From Pirellulales bacterium (GTDB taxonomy: Bacteria > Planctomycetota > Planctomycetia > Pirellulales > JAGQOS01), in contig JANQPJ010000152.1 of the NCBI GenBank assembly GCA_028289525.1, positions 1-42,397 of the forward strand: 42,397 nucleotides of DNA, in the 5' to 3' direction. The translations under genes and the position numbers were made by a program. The notes under the pieces are model-generated. The model was not told the DNA's origin, ran no database searches, and saw nothing but the letters and a program-made list of their open reading frames with translations. Below, in pieces: positions 1 to 10,782 of this stretch; positions within the stretch are counted from its first letter, which is position 1; the number at the start of each line of letters is the position of its first letter.

Positions 1-1
1 A

Positions 2-436
2 AGTATGACGCTCTTAATCGGCGAGGTTCGAGCGGGGCTTGCTTCGTTGGATCCACGTGGCGTGTGGGCTCTGGGCGGGCCAGCTAGCGCTCTTTGGGGA
101 CATGGCGCTTTGCACGAGAGGTGTGGTCCCAATTGCGCCGAACTGTGGCAAGACAATTTCCCCAGTTGCCTTGATCTAAGAGTATTGCAGGGCTGCACCA
201 ATGATCAATGTGAGCCACTAAAACAAGAAAAAATGACTTGCTGGTATTCAGGACATAACCAGTCTGGCGCGCGAAGCATGCATGCTGGCGGAATCGTAGC
301 TGCTTTCTGCGATGGCAGTGTGCGGTTTATCTCCGATTGGATCGACCAAGGAGGATTCACGACCACAAACCCCTCGGTTTGGGAACGGCTGAATGTGTCG
401 GCCGATGGATTTGACGTCGACCCAGGCCAATTTTAG
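2..436 (+). CDS. C-terminal part of a DUF1559-type planctomycete protein (pseudopilin-like), truncated by the window edge
   Basis: Open frame runs in from the window start. '...SMHAGGIVAAFCDGSVRFISDWID...' matches the characteristic H-x-GG-x-...-x-DGSVRFI ending of DUF1559 proteins. Confidence 0.85.
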   Translation, partial: SMTLLIGEVRAGLASLDPRGVWALGGPASALWGHGALHERCGPNCAELWQDNFPSCLDLRVLQGCTNDQCEPLKQEKMTCWYSGHNQSGARSMHAGGIVAAFCDGSVRFISDWIDQGGFTTTNPSVWERLNVSADGFDVDPGQF

Positions 437-634
437 TGACGCGGTGGAGGGTGGAGGGAACGCGCTCGCCGCGTTTTGAATTACTTGGATTGTTGGGCGT
501 TCCTTGTTGAATATTGGACACTCCCTTTGCGTCAAAGAAGAACACCCAATATCCAACAAGGAATATCCAATTTTCCAAGGATCAAGCAACGCGCGAGCGC
601 GTACCACTCACCAATAACTAACAACTAAAAACCA
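437..634 (+). repeat. About 200-bp composite dispersed repeat
   Basis: See 37108-37322; contains internal aatatccaacaaggaat motifs shared with 1995-2108. Confidence 0.85.
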
Positions 635-640
635 CACCCG

Positions 641-1078
641 TTGTTTGAAATCATGCGCCGACGAACCTTCATCTTGTGGTTCACGGTCCTGTTTGGCTGT
701 GGCTCTGGGGAACCGTATGACCTGGTGCCGGTCTCAGGTCAGGTAACCTATGAAGATGGAACACTGATCGCTGCCGAGCGGATTACCCTCTATTTCCATT
801 CACTGGCGCCGCCTATCAACGCCAAGACCCACCCACGTCCTAGCACTGCGGAGGTTGAGCCGGCCACCGGCAAGTTCGATTTGGCAACCACTGCCCAGTA
901 TGGGGACGGGATCGTCGCTGGCCGCCATCGAGTCACGTTGATTGTTCGCGGCACAGAGAACCTGCCGGTCGATACCATTCCTCAGCATTATATGTCGCAC
1001 GAGACCACACCGCTCGAAGTCGACGCGGCCGATGCTCCCTTCGATTTCAAAATCGCCCGGCCTGCGAAGGCTAAGTGA
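641..1078 (+). CDS. Small putative lipoprotein with carboxypeptidase-regulatory/transthyretin-like fold
   Basis: Signal-like N-terminus with lipobox-like 'VLFGCGSGE', then 'VSGQVTYEDGTLI..' typical of planctomycete lipoproteins often found after DUF1559 genes. Confidence 0.75.
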   Translation: MFEIMRRRTFILWFTVLFGCGSGEPYDLVPVSGQVTYEDGTLIAAERITLYFHSLAPPINAKTHPRPSTAEVEPATGKFDLATTAQYGDGIVAGRHRVTLIVRGTENLPVDTIPQHYMSHETTPLEVDAADAPFDFKIARPAKAK

Positions 1079-1084
1079 ACGACG

Positions 1085-1618
1085 TCAGGCGACGAAATAC
1101 GACCCGACTGGCCAGCAATACGCTGCCTGGGGAGTTGGCTGCCAGCGCTGACAGGCAACATGCCGGCGCGATGGGCTAGAGAGACGCGGCACATAAGCCT
1201 GAATGGCCAGGTTCAGTTGGTTGCAAAAACGATCGTGGCCGGTCGTGATGCAAATGCAATGCCTGGCGCCCAGGTCGAACGCTTCCAGAAATTCATAAGG
1301 ACTCGACGATTGGGTCAGCGCGATCACCGGAATTTCGCGAAACCGATTATCCCAGTGCAGTTCGGCCAACAGCTCTCGGCTGCCGCCGTCAGACAGATGA
1401 AAATCGAGCAGAATAATATCTGGACGATGTGGCGCCGTGGCGGCGAGCGAGGCTTCAAGCGAGGCAATCGCGCTGCGGGCCGTGGGGGCCGATTCCACGC
1501 GGCACTCCAGATGACCTTCGGCCAACGCCTGGCAGGCAAGCCGAGCCCGGCTGGCGTCTTCGGCCACTAACAATACATCGACCTCGTGACGGCGAACCCA
1601 TTCGTCCATGACGGGCAC
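1085..1618 (-). CDS. Response regulator receiver-domain protein (single domain, degenerate at the conserved Lys)
   Basis: 'VDVLLVAEDASRARLACQAL', phosphoacceptor-like 'DIILLDFHL', 'IPVIALTQS', 'LGARHCICI'. Confidence 0.75.
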   Translation of the reverse strand: MPVMDEWVRRHEVDVLLVAEDASRARLACQALAEGHLECRVESAPTARSAIASLEASLAATAPHRPDIILLDFHLSDGGSRELLAELHWDNRFREIPVIALTQSSSPYEFLEAFDLGARHCICITTGHDRFCNQLNLAIQAYVPRLSSPSRRHVACQRWQPTPQAAYCWPVGSYFVA

Positions 1619-1803
1619 CTCGGCGACAGAAAAGAGTTGAGCTGGTATGCCGCTTTTCGCCTGCTGCTGAGCGAGTCATTCGCAGAGTTGGTCGTGCAAG
1701 AAGAAAGCGGAACTGTTGGGCGATTGTAGCCGCAGCCAAAACCTAGGGTCAAGGTGAGCTTTTGGGCATCCAGGGCAAGTCAATTGTTTAAACTACGCAA
1801 ACG

Positions 1804-1873
1804 CGAACCCGAAGCGTAAGCGAGGATGGACGCCAAAAAACCGTGGTTTTCCCTCGCTTACGCTTCGGGTTCG
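1804..1873. repeat. Perfect 22-bp inverted repeat (cgaacccgaagcgtaagcgagg / cctcgcttacgcttcgggttcg)
   Basis: Left arm 1804-1825, right arm 1852-1873, read directly as reverse complements. Confidence 0.9.
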
Positions 1874-1994
1874 TAGATCGTTCGTGGCCCAAATTGAAAA
1901 ACGGACTCGCCCTGTTTGGGCATCCCGGCTAGCGAGATAGCGTTGCTGGCGCAAGCAATCGTCGATGCGTTCCGAGTACAATGCACGGACGAAG

Positions 1995-2108
1995 GAATAT
2001 CCAATATCCAACAAGGAATGTCCAACTTCCAAGGGATGGTAAAGTGTAGCCTAACGCGTCAGCGCGTTACTTCGTTATTGGACATTCCTTGTTGGATATT
2101 GGATATTC
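1995..2108. repeat. Perfect 31-bp inverted repeat around a 52-bp spacer
   Basis: gaatatccaatatccaacaaggaatgtccaa (1995-2025) and its exact reverse complement (2078-2108). Confidence 0.93.
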
Positions 2109-2132
2109 AAAGCACCTAGTCGCCTGAGCACC

Positions 2133-2564
2133 CTATTCCGGGTGCACGATCTTGCTCTCCGGCGCGGCCGGGGCGGCGACCGTGGCCGCATTTTTCATCG
2201 CTACAAATGCCATCCGCAACTGGTGCAGCACGTCGGTCAGGCTTTGCGATTCGTCGGTCTCGAGATTGCCTTGGGTCTTCTCTTCCAGCATGCCCAGCGT
2301 GTCGATAAAGTATTTTGCCGCTTCCAGATTTTGTTCGGCTTTGCCGGTCGCCGGATGGGGAATTTGTCCCAGGGCAACCATCGCTTCGGTGGCCAGCGTG
2401 GTCAACAGCATCGGAAACGAAGCCGGCGGCATCTGGCCTTCTGGCGGAGCCTCGGCTTGCTGTTGTTGTTGCTGTTCGAGCGCCTCCTTTTCAGCCTGTA
2501 CCTGACTCTTCCAGTCGTCGTCGACGATGATTTTTTTCTCGTTTTCCGGGGCGTTGTCAGACAT
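2133..2564 (-). CDS. DUF1844 domain-containing protein
   Basis: 'FPMLLTTLATEAMVALGQIPHPATGKAEQNLEAAKYFIDTLGMLEEKTQGNLETDE' is the typical DUF1844 core; preceded by a Gln-rich stretch. Confidence 0.88.
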   Translation of the reverse strand: MSDNAPENEKKIIVDDDWKSQVQAEKEALEQQQQQQAEAPPEGQMPPASFPMLLTTLATEAMVALGQIPHPATGKAEQNLEAAKYFIDTLGMLEEKTQGNLETDESQSLTDVLHQLRMAFVAMKNAATVAAPAAPESKIVHPE

Positions 2565-2590
2565 TACTTGAGACTCCCAAAATGAAAATG

Positions 2591-4315
<1,725 letters not shown>

Positions 4316-4798
4316 TCACGGTGAGCCGCGAGAAGTGGTTACCAAACAACTCATTGTAACAAATCTCGGGCCACTGAAAACCGGCGAGAAACAGGGCGTT
4401 TCCGAACAAGTGGACCGGTTCGAGCATCATTTTACCTTCGCTAAACCGACGAGCACATTGTCCCAAGCGAGCACGCGTGCTAGGGAAGCCCTGTGGCAAG
4501 CAACTCATTTGTTCGGAGAAGACGATTTCGCGAGTTTTTTTGCCATTGTACGAGACCGAGGGCTTCCCTGCTGCACAGGTGCTACCTGACGCTTTCCGTA
4601 TCCAGTGCTTGGCGATCAAGTAGCCTGACGGCTGACTTGCTTTGTTTCAACTTCTGTTCGCTGGAAAACGATTGACGGCTGCGCGGCGAGCAACCCCTCA
4701 GGCGACCAACGAAAGTCTGTAGATTCTGCCTAAAACCGCACGTCTGCGCAGTCTTCAATAAGTTCTTGCTAGCCGATTGATCTGAAGGAGGAATTGCC

Positions 4799-5599
4799 AT
4801 GCAACGTTTGCTGCGAGTTGGGTTGTTTTCAGTCTTCGGGTTCGGGGTTCTATGGGCGTCGCCCGATCTTGCGATCGCACAAAAAGTGTCCTCGCCAAAG
4901 CAGAAATCCGCTGCGCAAATCGCTGCTCAGCTAAAATTGCTCAAAGCCTTGCCATCGCCTTCTCCCTGTGTGGAGGCGGTTATCATCGCTTTGGAGAATC
5001 CTGGTGTTCGCACCCTGGTGATTGAAAAAGCGGCCGATCCGTGCAACGTGTTTAAAAAAATCTGTTGTCTGGGTTTGCCGAGGATCCCCGGGTATGAATA
5101 TGTGCTCTTCGACTTCGATTGCGAAAATTGTGTTTGTCTCGTCGATCCTCAGTTTTTAGTGGTTGTTGACCGTAATCGCAACAAGGTGGTTGATATCCAA
5201 GATCCGTATCTTGGACCAACGAAACCCTGTTTGCCGGTTTACGAAGTCAAGACAAAAACAGCAAAGTGTTGTGCTGCTTGTCAGGACCAGCAGCCTTTCG
5301 CAATTGGCAAGGAGCAAGCCCACGGCTATATCAAACTGATCAATGCCACGAGCGACCTAGAACGGGCTGTGTTTGTGATTGCCAGTTCCAACCACTGCGA
5401 GCATTACCAGGTAACCAAGGGCGCATCGTATACAATTGCCGGTTTGCCTGCGATTGGGTTTGCCGCAGCGGCTTTCAACCCAAAGAACCCTAGACGTCGC
5501 GCCATCGGGGGCGACTCATTCCAACTGAGGGTGCCGTTTGAAGTTTCAGTTGAAGGCGCCGCAGGAAGCTACCGGCTAAAGATTAACCCGCTCGAGTGA
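4799..5599 (+). CDS. Secreted cysteine-rich hypothetical protein
   Basis: Strong SD (aaggagg) just before the ATG; signal peptide 'LLRVGLFSVFGFGVLWASPDLAIAQ'; several Cys clusters (ICCLGL, CENCVC, KCCAACQ). Confidence 0.75.
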   Translation: MQRLLRVGLFSVFGFGVLWASPDLAIAQKVSSPKQKSAAQIAAQLKLLKALPSPSPCVEAVIIALENPGVRTLVIEKAADPCNVFKKICCLGLPRIPGYEYVLFDFDCENCVCLVDPQFLVVVDRNRNKVVDIQDPYLGPTKPCLPVYEVKTKTAKCCAACQDQQPFAIGKEQAHGYIKLINATSDLERAVFVIASSNHCEHYQVTKGASYTIAGLPAIGFAAAAFNPKNPRRRAIGGDSFQLRVPFEVSVEGAAGSYRLKINPLE

Positions 5600-5607
5600 G
5601 TACGGAC

Positions 5608-5680
5608 AATACAAGCCCGACGCGCAAGCGAGGGAAGACGTTCCAATCCAATTCCCTCGCTTGCGCATCGGGCTTGTATT
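5608..5680. terminator. Hairpin with T-run between convergent genes, likely terminator
   Basis: 29-bp arms with one mismatch (5608-5636 / 5652-5680), followed by ttttttattt; lies between a + stop (5599) and a - stop (5713). Confidence 0.75.
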
Positions 5681-5712
5681 TTTTATTTAGACAAACACCG
5701 ATCGCTGTAGTA

Positions 5713-6675
5713 CTAGATCGCCGCATGGTACGACCGAAACCAGTCGACATATTCCCGCAGGCCTTCGCGGAATTCGACCTTTGGCCGGTAGCCTAACAGG
5801 CGTTCGGCCTTTTCCAGATTGGCAAACGTGATCGGCATGTCGCCGGGCTTCTCTGGCTGCCAGTCGATGTTCGCCGTTTTGCCCAAGGCCTCTTCCAGGC
5901 CAGCGATCAAGGCGCGAACCTCGATCGGTTCGCTATGGCCCAGGTTGATCGTTTCGCCTACGACGCCGTCGGCCGTCATCGCCGCGGTAAGGCCATCGCA
6001 AATGTCGGCCACGTGCGTGAAGTCGCGGCGGATCGTCCCGTCGCCAAACACAGGCAACGTTTTGCCGTTTTCGATCGCGTCGGTGAAAATCGTCATCGCC
6101 AAGTCGGGCCGCAGCCGGGGACCGTAGACGCTAAACGGCCGCAAACAAACCACCGGCACCTGATGCAGGTCGTAATAAGTCAGGCCCAACAGTTCGGCTG
6201 CCCGTTTGGTTGCTCCGTAAGGGCTCATCGGAATGCCGAGCGGGGCGTCTTCGCTAAAAGGCACCGCCGCACCGCTGCCGTAGACGGTCGACGACGAAGC
6301 CAGCAAAAATCGTTCGACCGGATGCTCGCGAGCCGCTTCTAGCAAACTGAGCGTCCCTTGGACGTTTGCCTGTTGGTAGATAAACGGGTTGGCCACGCTA
6401 GGACGCACACCAGCATAAGCCCCCAAGTGAACCACTTGGCGAAACTGGTGCTGGGCAAACAGTTGCTGCATCGCCGGGGCGTCGCAGAACGACTGTTCGA
6501 CCACGGTCACTTGATCCACATCGTCAAACGCGGCGGCATTCGTGCGCTTGAGCGCCGGGTCGTAGTAGTCGTTAAAATTGTCCAGGCAAACAATCGGGTC
6601 CGAGGTTTGCGGAAGTAGACGCTGGATAAAATGACTGCCGATGAAGCCGGCGCCGCCGGTGACTAAAATGGACAT
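5713..6675 (-). CDS. NAD-dependent epimerase/dehydratase, UDP-glucuronate 4-epimerase-like
   Basis: 'MSILVTGGAGFIGSHF' Rossmann motif, 'LDNFNDYYDPALK', 'GAYAGVRPSVANP', catalytic 'YGATKRAAE'. Confidence 0.9.
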   Translation of the reverse strand: MSILVTGGAGFIGSHFIQRLLPQTSDPIVCLDNFNDYYDPALKRTNAAAFDDVDQVTVVEQSFCDAPAMQQLFAQHQFRQVVHLGAYAGVRPSVANPFIYQQANVQGTLSLLEAAREHPVERFLLASSSTVYGSGAAVPFSEDAPLGIPMSPYGATKRAAELLGLTYYDLHQVPVVCLRPFSVYGPRLRPDLAMTIFTDAIENGKTLPVFGDGTIRRDFTHVADICDGLTAAMTADGVVGETINLGHSEPIEVRALIAGLEEALGKTANIDWQPEKPGDMPITFANLEKAERLLGYRPKVEFREGLREYVDWFRSYHAAI

Positions 6676-6747
6676 GGTAAGGCGTTACTCGAGGCAAATT
6701 GAACGTGGTGCGAACGACGCCCGACCACGCACGTCGGACGCCCTGCT

Positions 6748-7539
6748 CTAGGCAGCGTCCCTATCATAACCTGCCAGAAATCGGCTTACAAACGCCTGAT
6801 AATCGGCCGGGGTGTCGATGCCGATCGACGGTTCCTCGATCGGAGAAACCAAGATCGAATGCCCATTTTCTAGCACCCGGAGCTGTTCCAGGCACTCCAG
6901 ACGCTCGAGCGGCGAAGGAGGCAGGCTGGCCAGGCGGAGCAAAAATTCACGACGATAGGCGTAGAGCCCAATGTGCTGGAAATAGACCGGGGAGTCGCGA
7001 TCGAAGAGGTCGGCATCTGGAGTCCGAGCATGAGGGATCGGGCATCGGCTGAAATATAACGCGCGACCGTGGGCATCGGTCACTACCTTGACGCAGGCTG
7101 GGTCGTTCAACTGCGCGGCCGAGCGGATCGGCGTGGCCAGGGTGGCCATCGACGCGCTACGATCAGCGGCCAACAGGTCGATGAGTTGATCAATCGCCGC
7201 CCCAGAGATTTCTGGCTCGTCGCCTTGTACGTTGACGACAATCTCGCAGTCGGCGAGCGATTGGGCCACCTCGGCCACGCGATCAGTGCCGCTGGCGCAA
7301 TCGACCGACGTCATTTGCACCTGGCCACCAAAACGGCGGACCTCGGCCGCGATTTCCTCATCGTCGGCGGCCACCCAAACCGCCTCGGGCCGAGTCGCCT
7401 GGCGGGTGCCTTCATAGGTGTGTTGGAGCACCGACTTGCCGGTTTCTCGCAGCAACAGTTTGCGCGGCAAACGTGTCGAGGCCAGTCGGGCTGGAATCAC
7501 CACGACACTGCGGTCGGAATTTGTAACAGACGTAGACAT
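6748..7539 (-). CDS. kdsB: 3-deoxy-manno-octulosonate cytidylyltransferase
   Basis: 'VVIPARLASTRLPRKLL', 'NVQGDEPEI', 'YFSRCPIPHAR', 'HIGLYAYRREFLLRL', 'LEQLRVLENGHSI'. Confidence 0.95.
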   Translation of the reverse strand: MSTSVTNSDRSVVVIPARLASTRLPRKLLLRETGKSVLQHTYEGTRQATRPEAVWVAADDEEIAAEVRRFGGQVQMTSVDCASGTDRVAEVAQSLADCEIVVNVQGDEPEISGAAIDQLIDLLAADRSASMATLATPIRSAAQLNDPACVKVVTDAHGRALYFSRCPIPHARTPDADLFDRDSPVYFQHIGLYAYRREFLLRLASLPPSPLERLECLEQLRVLENGHSILVSPIEEPSIGIDTPADYQAFVSRFLAGYDRDAA

Positions 7540-7749
7540 CGAAAAGAATTCTCCGGCGACGAAGTCTCCAACGCGGCTATTTCAACGAGCACTTCGAATC
7601 GTTTTCACAGGTTGCGAGCAACTTGAGCACGAAAATTAACGAAAACTGGCCCACCGGAACAGACCATTTGTGTGGTACGATACCAGGTAGCAGGCGTCAT
7701 TGGCGTTTCCGGTTGTGCTAGCAATTACAAATTTGCGGAGTCCGAAGCG

Positions 7750-9618
7750 ATGTGTGGAATTGTCGGGTATGTGGGCCATGGCCAGGCGGGCGATTTTTTG
7801 GTCTCAGGGCTCCGACGGCTGGAGTATCGGGGCTATGACAGCTCTGGCGTTGCCTGCATGGACGAGGAAGGTCGCACGCAAATCGTGAAGACAGCCGGGC
7901 GGATCGACAATCTGGCCGAACGATTGGCCCAATCTCCGACGCCTGGTAGCGTGGGGATCGGCCACACGCGTTGGGCCACGCATGGCCCGCCGACCGACGA
8001 AAACGCCCACCCTCATGCCGACACCGGGGCCACGTTGGCCTTGGTCCACAATGGGGTGATCGAAAACTTTCGGGCACTCAAGCGACGCCTGGAGTCCGAA
8101 GGCTGCCAGTTTCAGTCGGCCACCGACAGCGAGGTGATTGCCCATTTGATTGCGCTCGAATTGACGACCGCCCAGCGCCAGCCGACCAGCGATCTCGATC
8201 CTTACGCACCGCTGGTGGCGGCCGTTCAGGCGGCGCTTGCCCAACTCCAAGGCACCTATGGCCTGGCGGTCGTGTTTCGCGATTGGCCGAACGTGATCGT
8301 GGCGGCTCGCCAAGGCAGCCCTTTGGTGATTGGCGTCGGCGATGGCGAACATTTTTTGGCCAGCGACGGTTCGCCGTTGGTCGGTCGGACCGACAAAATT
8401 GTCTATCTGGCCGACCACGAGTTGGCGGTCGTGACGCCTGACTCGCTGCGCGTCGTCCATCGCGACCAAGGCCACGTACAACACGATGTGCAAACGCTCG
8501 AAATTGACACTGGCGACATCGGGCTCGAAGGCTATCCACACTATATGCTCAAGGAGATTTTTGAGCAGCCGGAGACGGTGCGCAACGCCATGCGGGGCCG
8601 CCTGAGCCGCGACGAGGCAACCGCCGTGTTCGGTGGGCTTAATCTGACGCCCCAGCAACTGCGGTCGGTCAATCGGATTGTGATGACTGCCTGTGGCACG
8701 AGCTGGCACGCCGCATTGGTCGGCGAATATATGATTGAAGCGCTTGCTCGAATTCCAATCGAGGTCGAGTATGCCAGCGAACTACGCTACAGCAACCCTC
8801 CGCTGGACGGCCAGACGCTGGTCTTCGCACTGACCCAAAGCGGCGAAACGGCCGATACCCTGGCTGCCCTGCGCGAAACCAAACGCAAAGGCCACCCCAC
8901 GCTGGCCATCTGCAACGTCGTTGGCAGCACGATTGCCCAAGAGTCGGACGGCGGCATCTATCTGCACGCCGGCCACGAGATTGGCGTCGCCTCGACCAAA
9001 GCTTATACATCGCAATGTGTGGTGCTGGCGATGCTGGCGCTCTACTTGGGCCGGTTGCGCCACTTGAGCTACGAAGCCGGACTACGGCTGATCGACCAAT
9101 TGGAGCAGTTGCCAGACCAAGTGGACAGGGCGCTGGCGACCAACGATCGGGTGGCCGAGGTCGCCAAGAAATACGCCGAGTGCGACAACTTCCTCTACCT
9201 AGGCCGCCAGTTCAACTTCCCGACCGCACTGGAAGGGGCACTCAAGCTCAAGGAAATCAGCTACATCCATGCCGAAGGCTATCCGGCCGCCGAAATGAAG
9301 CATGGTCCGATCGCCTTGGTCGACGAGCAGACGCCAAGCGTTTTCATCATGCCTCAGGGTGCGGTTTACGACAAGGTGATTGCCAATCTCGAGGAGATCA
9401 AGGCACGCGGCGGGCCGGTTATTGCCATTGCCGGCGAGGGCGACGATCGGGTGGCCGAAATGGCCGACGACGTGATCTACGTGCCCCAAGTAGAAGAGTT
9501 TTTGCAGCCGGTCGTGGCCATCGTTCCGCTCCAATTGCTCGCCTACCACATCGCCCTCTTGCGCGGCTGCGACGTCGACAAACCGCGCAATCTGGCCAAA
9601 AGCGTCACAGTAGAGTGA
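7750..9618 (+). CDS. glmS: Glutamine--fructose-6-phosphate aminotransferase (isomerizing)
   Basis: N-terminal nucleophile start 'MCGIVGYVGHGQAGDFLVSGLRRLEYRGYDSSG' sets the start at 7750; SIS domains and C-terminal 'DVDKPRNLAKSVTVE'. Confidence 0.97.
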   Translation: MCGIVGYVGHGQAGDFLVSGLRRLEYRGYDSSGVACMDEEGRTQIVKTAGRIDNLAERLAQSPTPGSVGIGHTRWATHGPPTDENAHPHADTGATLALVHNGVIENFRALKRRLESEGCQFQSATDSEVIAHLIALELTTAQRQPTSDLDPYAPLVAAVQAALAQLQGTYGLAVVFRDWPNVIVAARQGSPLVIGVGDGEHFLASDGSPLVGRTDKIVYLADHELAVVTPDSLRVVHRDQGHVQHDVQTLEIDTGDIGLEGYPHYMLKEIFEQPETVRNAMRGRLSRDEATAVFGGLNLTPQQLRSVNRIVMTACGTSWHAALVGEYMIEALARIPIEVEYASELRYSNPPLDGQTLVFALTQSGETADTLAALRETKRKGHPTLAICNVVGSTIAQESDGGIYLHAGHEIGVASTKAYTSQCVVLAMLALYLGRLRHLSYEAGLRLIDQLEQLPDQVDRALATNDRVAEVAKKYAECDNFLYLGRQFNFPTALEGALKLKEISYIHAEGYPAAEMKHGPIALVDEQTPSVFIMPQGAVYDKVIANLEEIKARGGPVIAIAGEGDDRVAEMADDVIYVPQVEEFLQPVVAIVPLQLLAYHIALLRGCDVDKPRNLAKSVTVE

Positions 9619-9638
9619 CGCGGTGGAGGGTGGAGGGA
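9616..9638 (+). repeat. Composite-repeat motif tgacgcggtggagggtggaggga, overlapping the glmS stop codon
   Basis: Same 23 bp as 437-459. Confidence 0.85.
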
Positions 9639-9874
9639 GACGCGCTCGCGCGTATCAACAACCAACAAACCAACATCCAACGTTTCGCGAGCGGCCGCTG
9701 CTTTTCCTCGAATGGCCATTCCTGCCGGTCGGTCGGCACTTCTTGCTGCTAGCAGCCCTGGGCGGCGGCACCACGCCTGGCGCTAAGCGAACCTATTTGT
9801 AAAACCGCTAACTTCTTGGCTAGCCAGCGGTTCAGCCATTTCTTCAAGGCCCATTGCCAGGCCTGCCGCACAAG

Positions 9875-9891
9875 TTGGCACGACCATTGCA
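9875..9891 (+). promoter_or_regulatory. Sigma-54 (RpoN) promoter -24/-12
   Basis: TTGGCACGACCATTGCA: TGGCAC-N5-TTGC with correct spacing, about 65 bp upstream of the flgF start. Confidence 0.8.
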
Positions 9892-9956
9892 ACTAGCGAC
9901 CGGCGTCTCGCAGGGGGGCGGACACGTTGCATGCGAATTTTGATTCGCTTACCGCC

Positions 9957-10709
9957 ATGCCATACGGAATGTATATCTCGGCCGAAGGAGCCCAGGCTCA
10001 GGCCCAGCGGATGGAGGTCATCTCCAACAACCTGGCCAACGTCAACACCCCTGGCTTCAAACGCGATGTGGCCACCTTTCAAGCCCGCTTTGCCGAAGCG
10101 ATCGAGCAAGGATTGGTGCCACCGGAGCAAGGAGGTGTCGAAGACATTGGCGGCGGCGTGATGCTCGACTCAGTCAGAACCGATTTTGCCACCGGCAACC
10201 TCCAACGCACCGGCCGCGATACTGACATGGCGATCGACGGCGAAGGGTTTTTCGAAATCCTCACCGAGCGAGGCAACATGCTAACCCGAGCTGGCAACTT
10301 CACGCTCAGCCCGAGTGGTCAGCTACAAACCCAATCAGGCGATCCAGTCCTCAGTACCGGTGGTAGCCCCATTACGATCGACTCAACACTTGGCCCTTGG
10401 CGCGTCACGCCTGATGGCGGCATCGAACAAGCCGGAGCCGTAACGCTCTTGTCATTAGTCAGGCCAGGTTCGTTGGGCGACTTGGCCAAGGCAGGCGAAA
10501 ACCTGTTTGCCCCGCTGGCTTCGGTTGAACAAGTGCCGGCCGCCGAGCGAAGCGTGCGGGCCGGCTATGTCGAGATGTCAGGCGTCAACGCCACCAGCAG
10601 CATGATGGAGTTGATCGAAACCTCGCGTGCCTTTGAAGCCAACATGCAACTGATCCAAAACCAAGACCACATGATCGGCACCCTAATCGGCCGAGTCCTG
10701 CAAAGCTAG
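9957..10709 (+). CDS. flgF: Flagellar basal-body rod/hook family protein, FlgF-like
   Basis: 'MPYGMYISAEGAQAQAQRMEVISNNLANVNTPGFKRD' and C-terminal 'MSGVNATSSMMELIETSRAFEANMQLIQNQD'; precedes flgG. Confidence 0.88.
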   Translation: MPYGMYISAEGAQAQAQRMEVISNNLANVNTPGFKRDVATFQARFAEAIEQGLVPPEQGGVEDIGGGVMLDSVRTDFATGNLQRTGRDTDMAIDGEGFFEILTERGNMLTRAGNFTLSPSGQLQTQSGDPVLSTGGSPITIDSTLGPWRVTPDGGIEQAGAVTLLSLVRPGSLGDLAKAGENLFAPLASVEQVPAAERSVRAGYVEMSGVNATSSMMELIETSRAFEANMQLIQNQDHMIGTLIGRVLQS

Positions 10710-10782
10710 TTCAAGAAACACGTCAGCACGTCAAATACCAAACTCTAAATCCTAAATCAGAAATCCCAACGGGGTAGTTGTT

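Noticed and set aside
2450-2490. tgctgttgttgttgctgttc trinucleotide repeat
   Set aside because: Simply encodes the Gln run in the DUF1844 protein; ordinary low complexity.
7804-8709. 301-aa ORF antisense to glmS
   Set aside because: Shadow ORF; glmS is unambiguous on the other strand.
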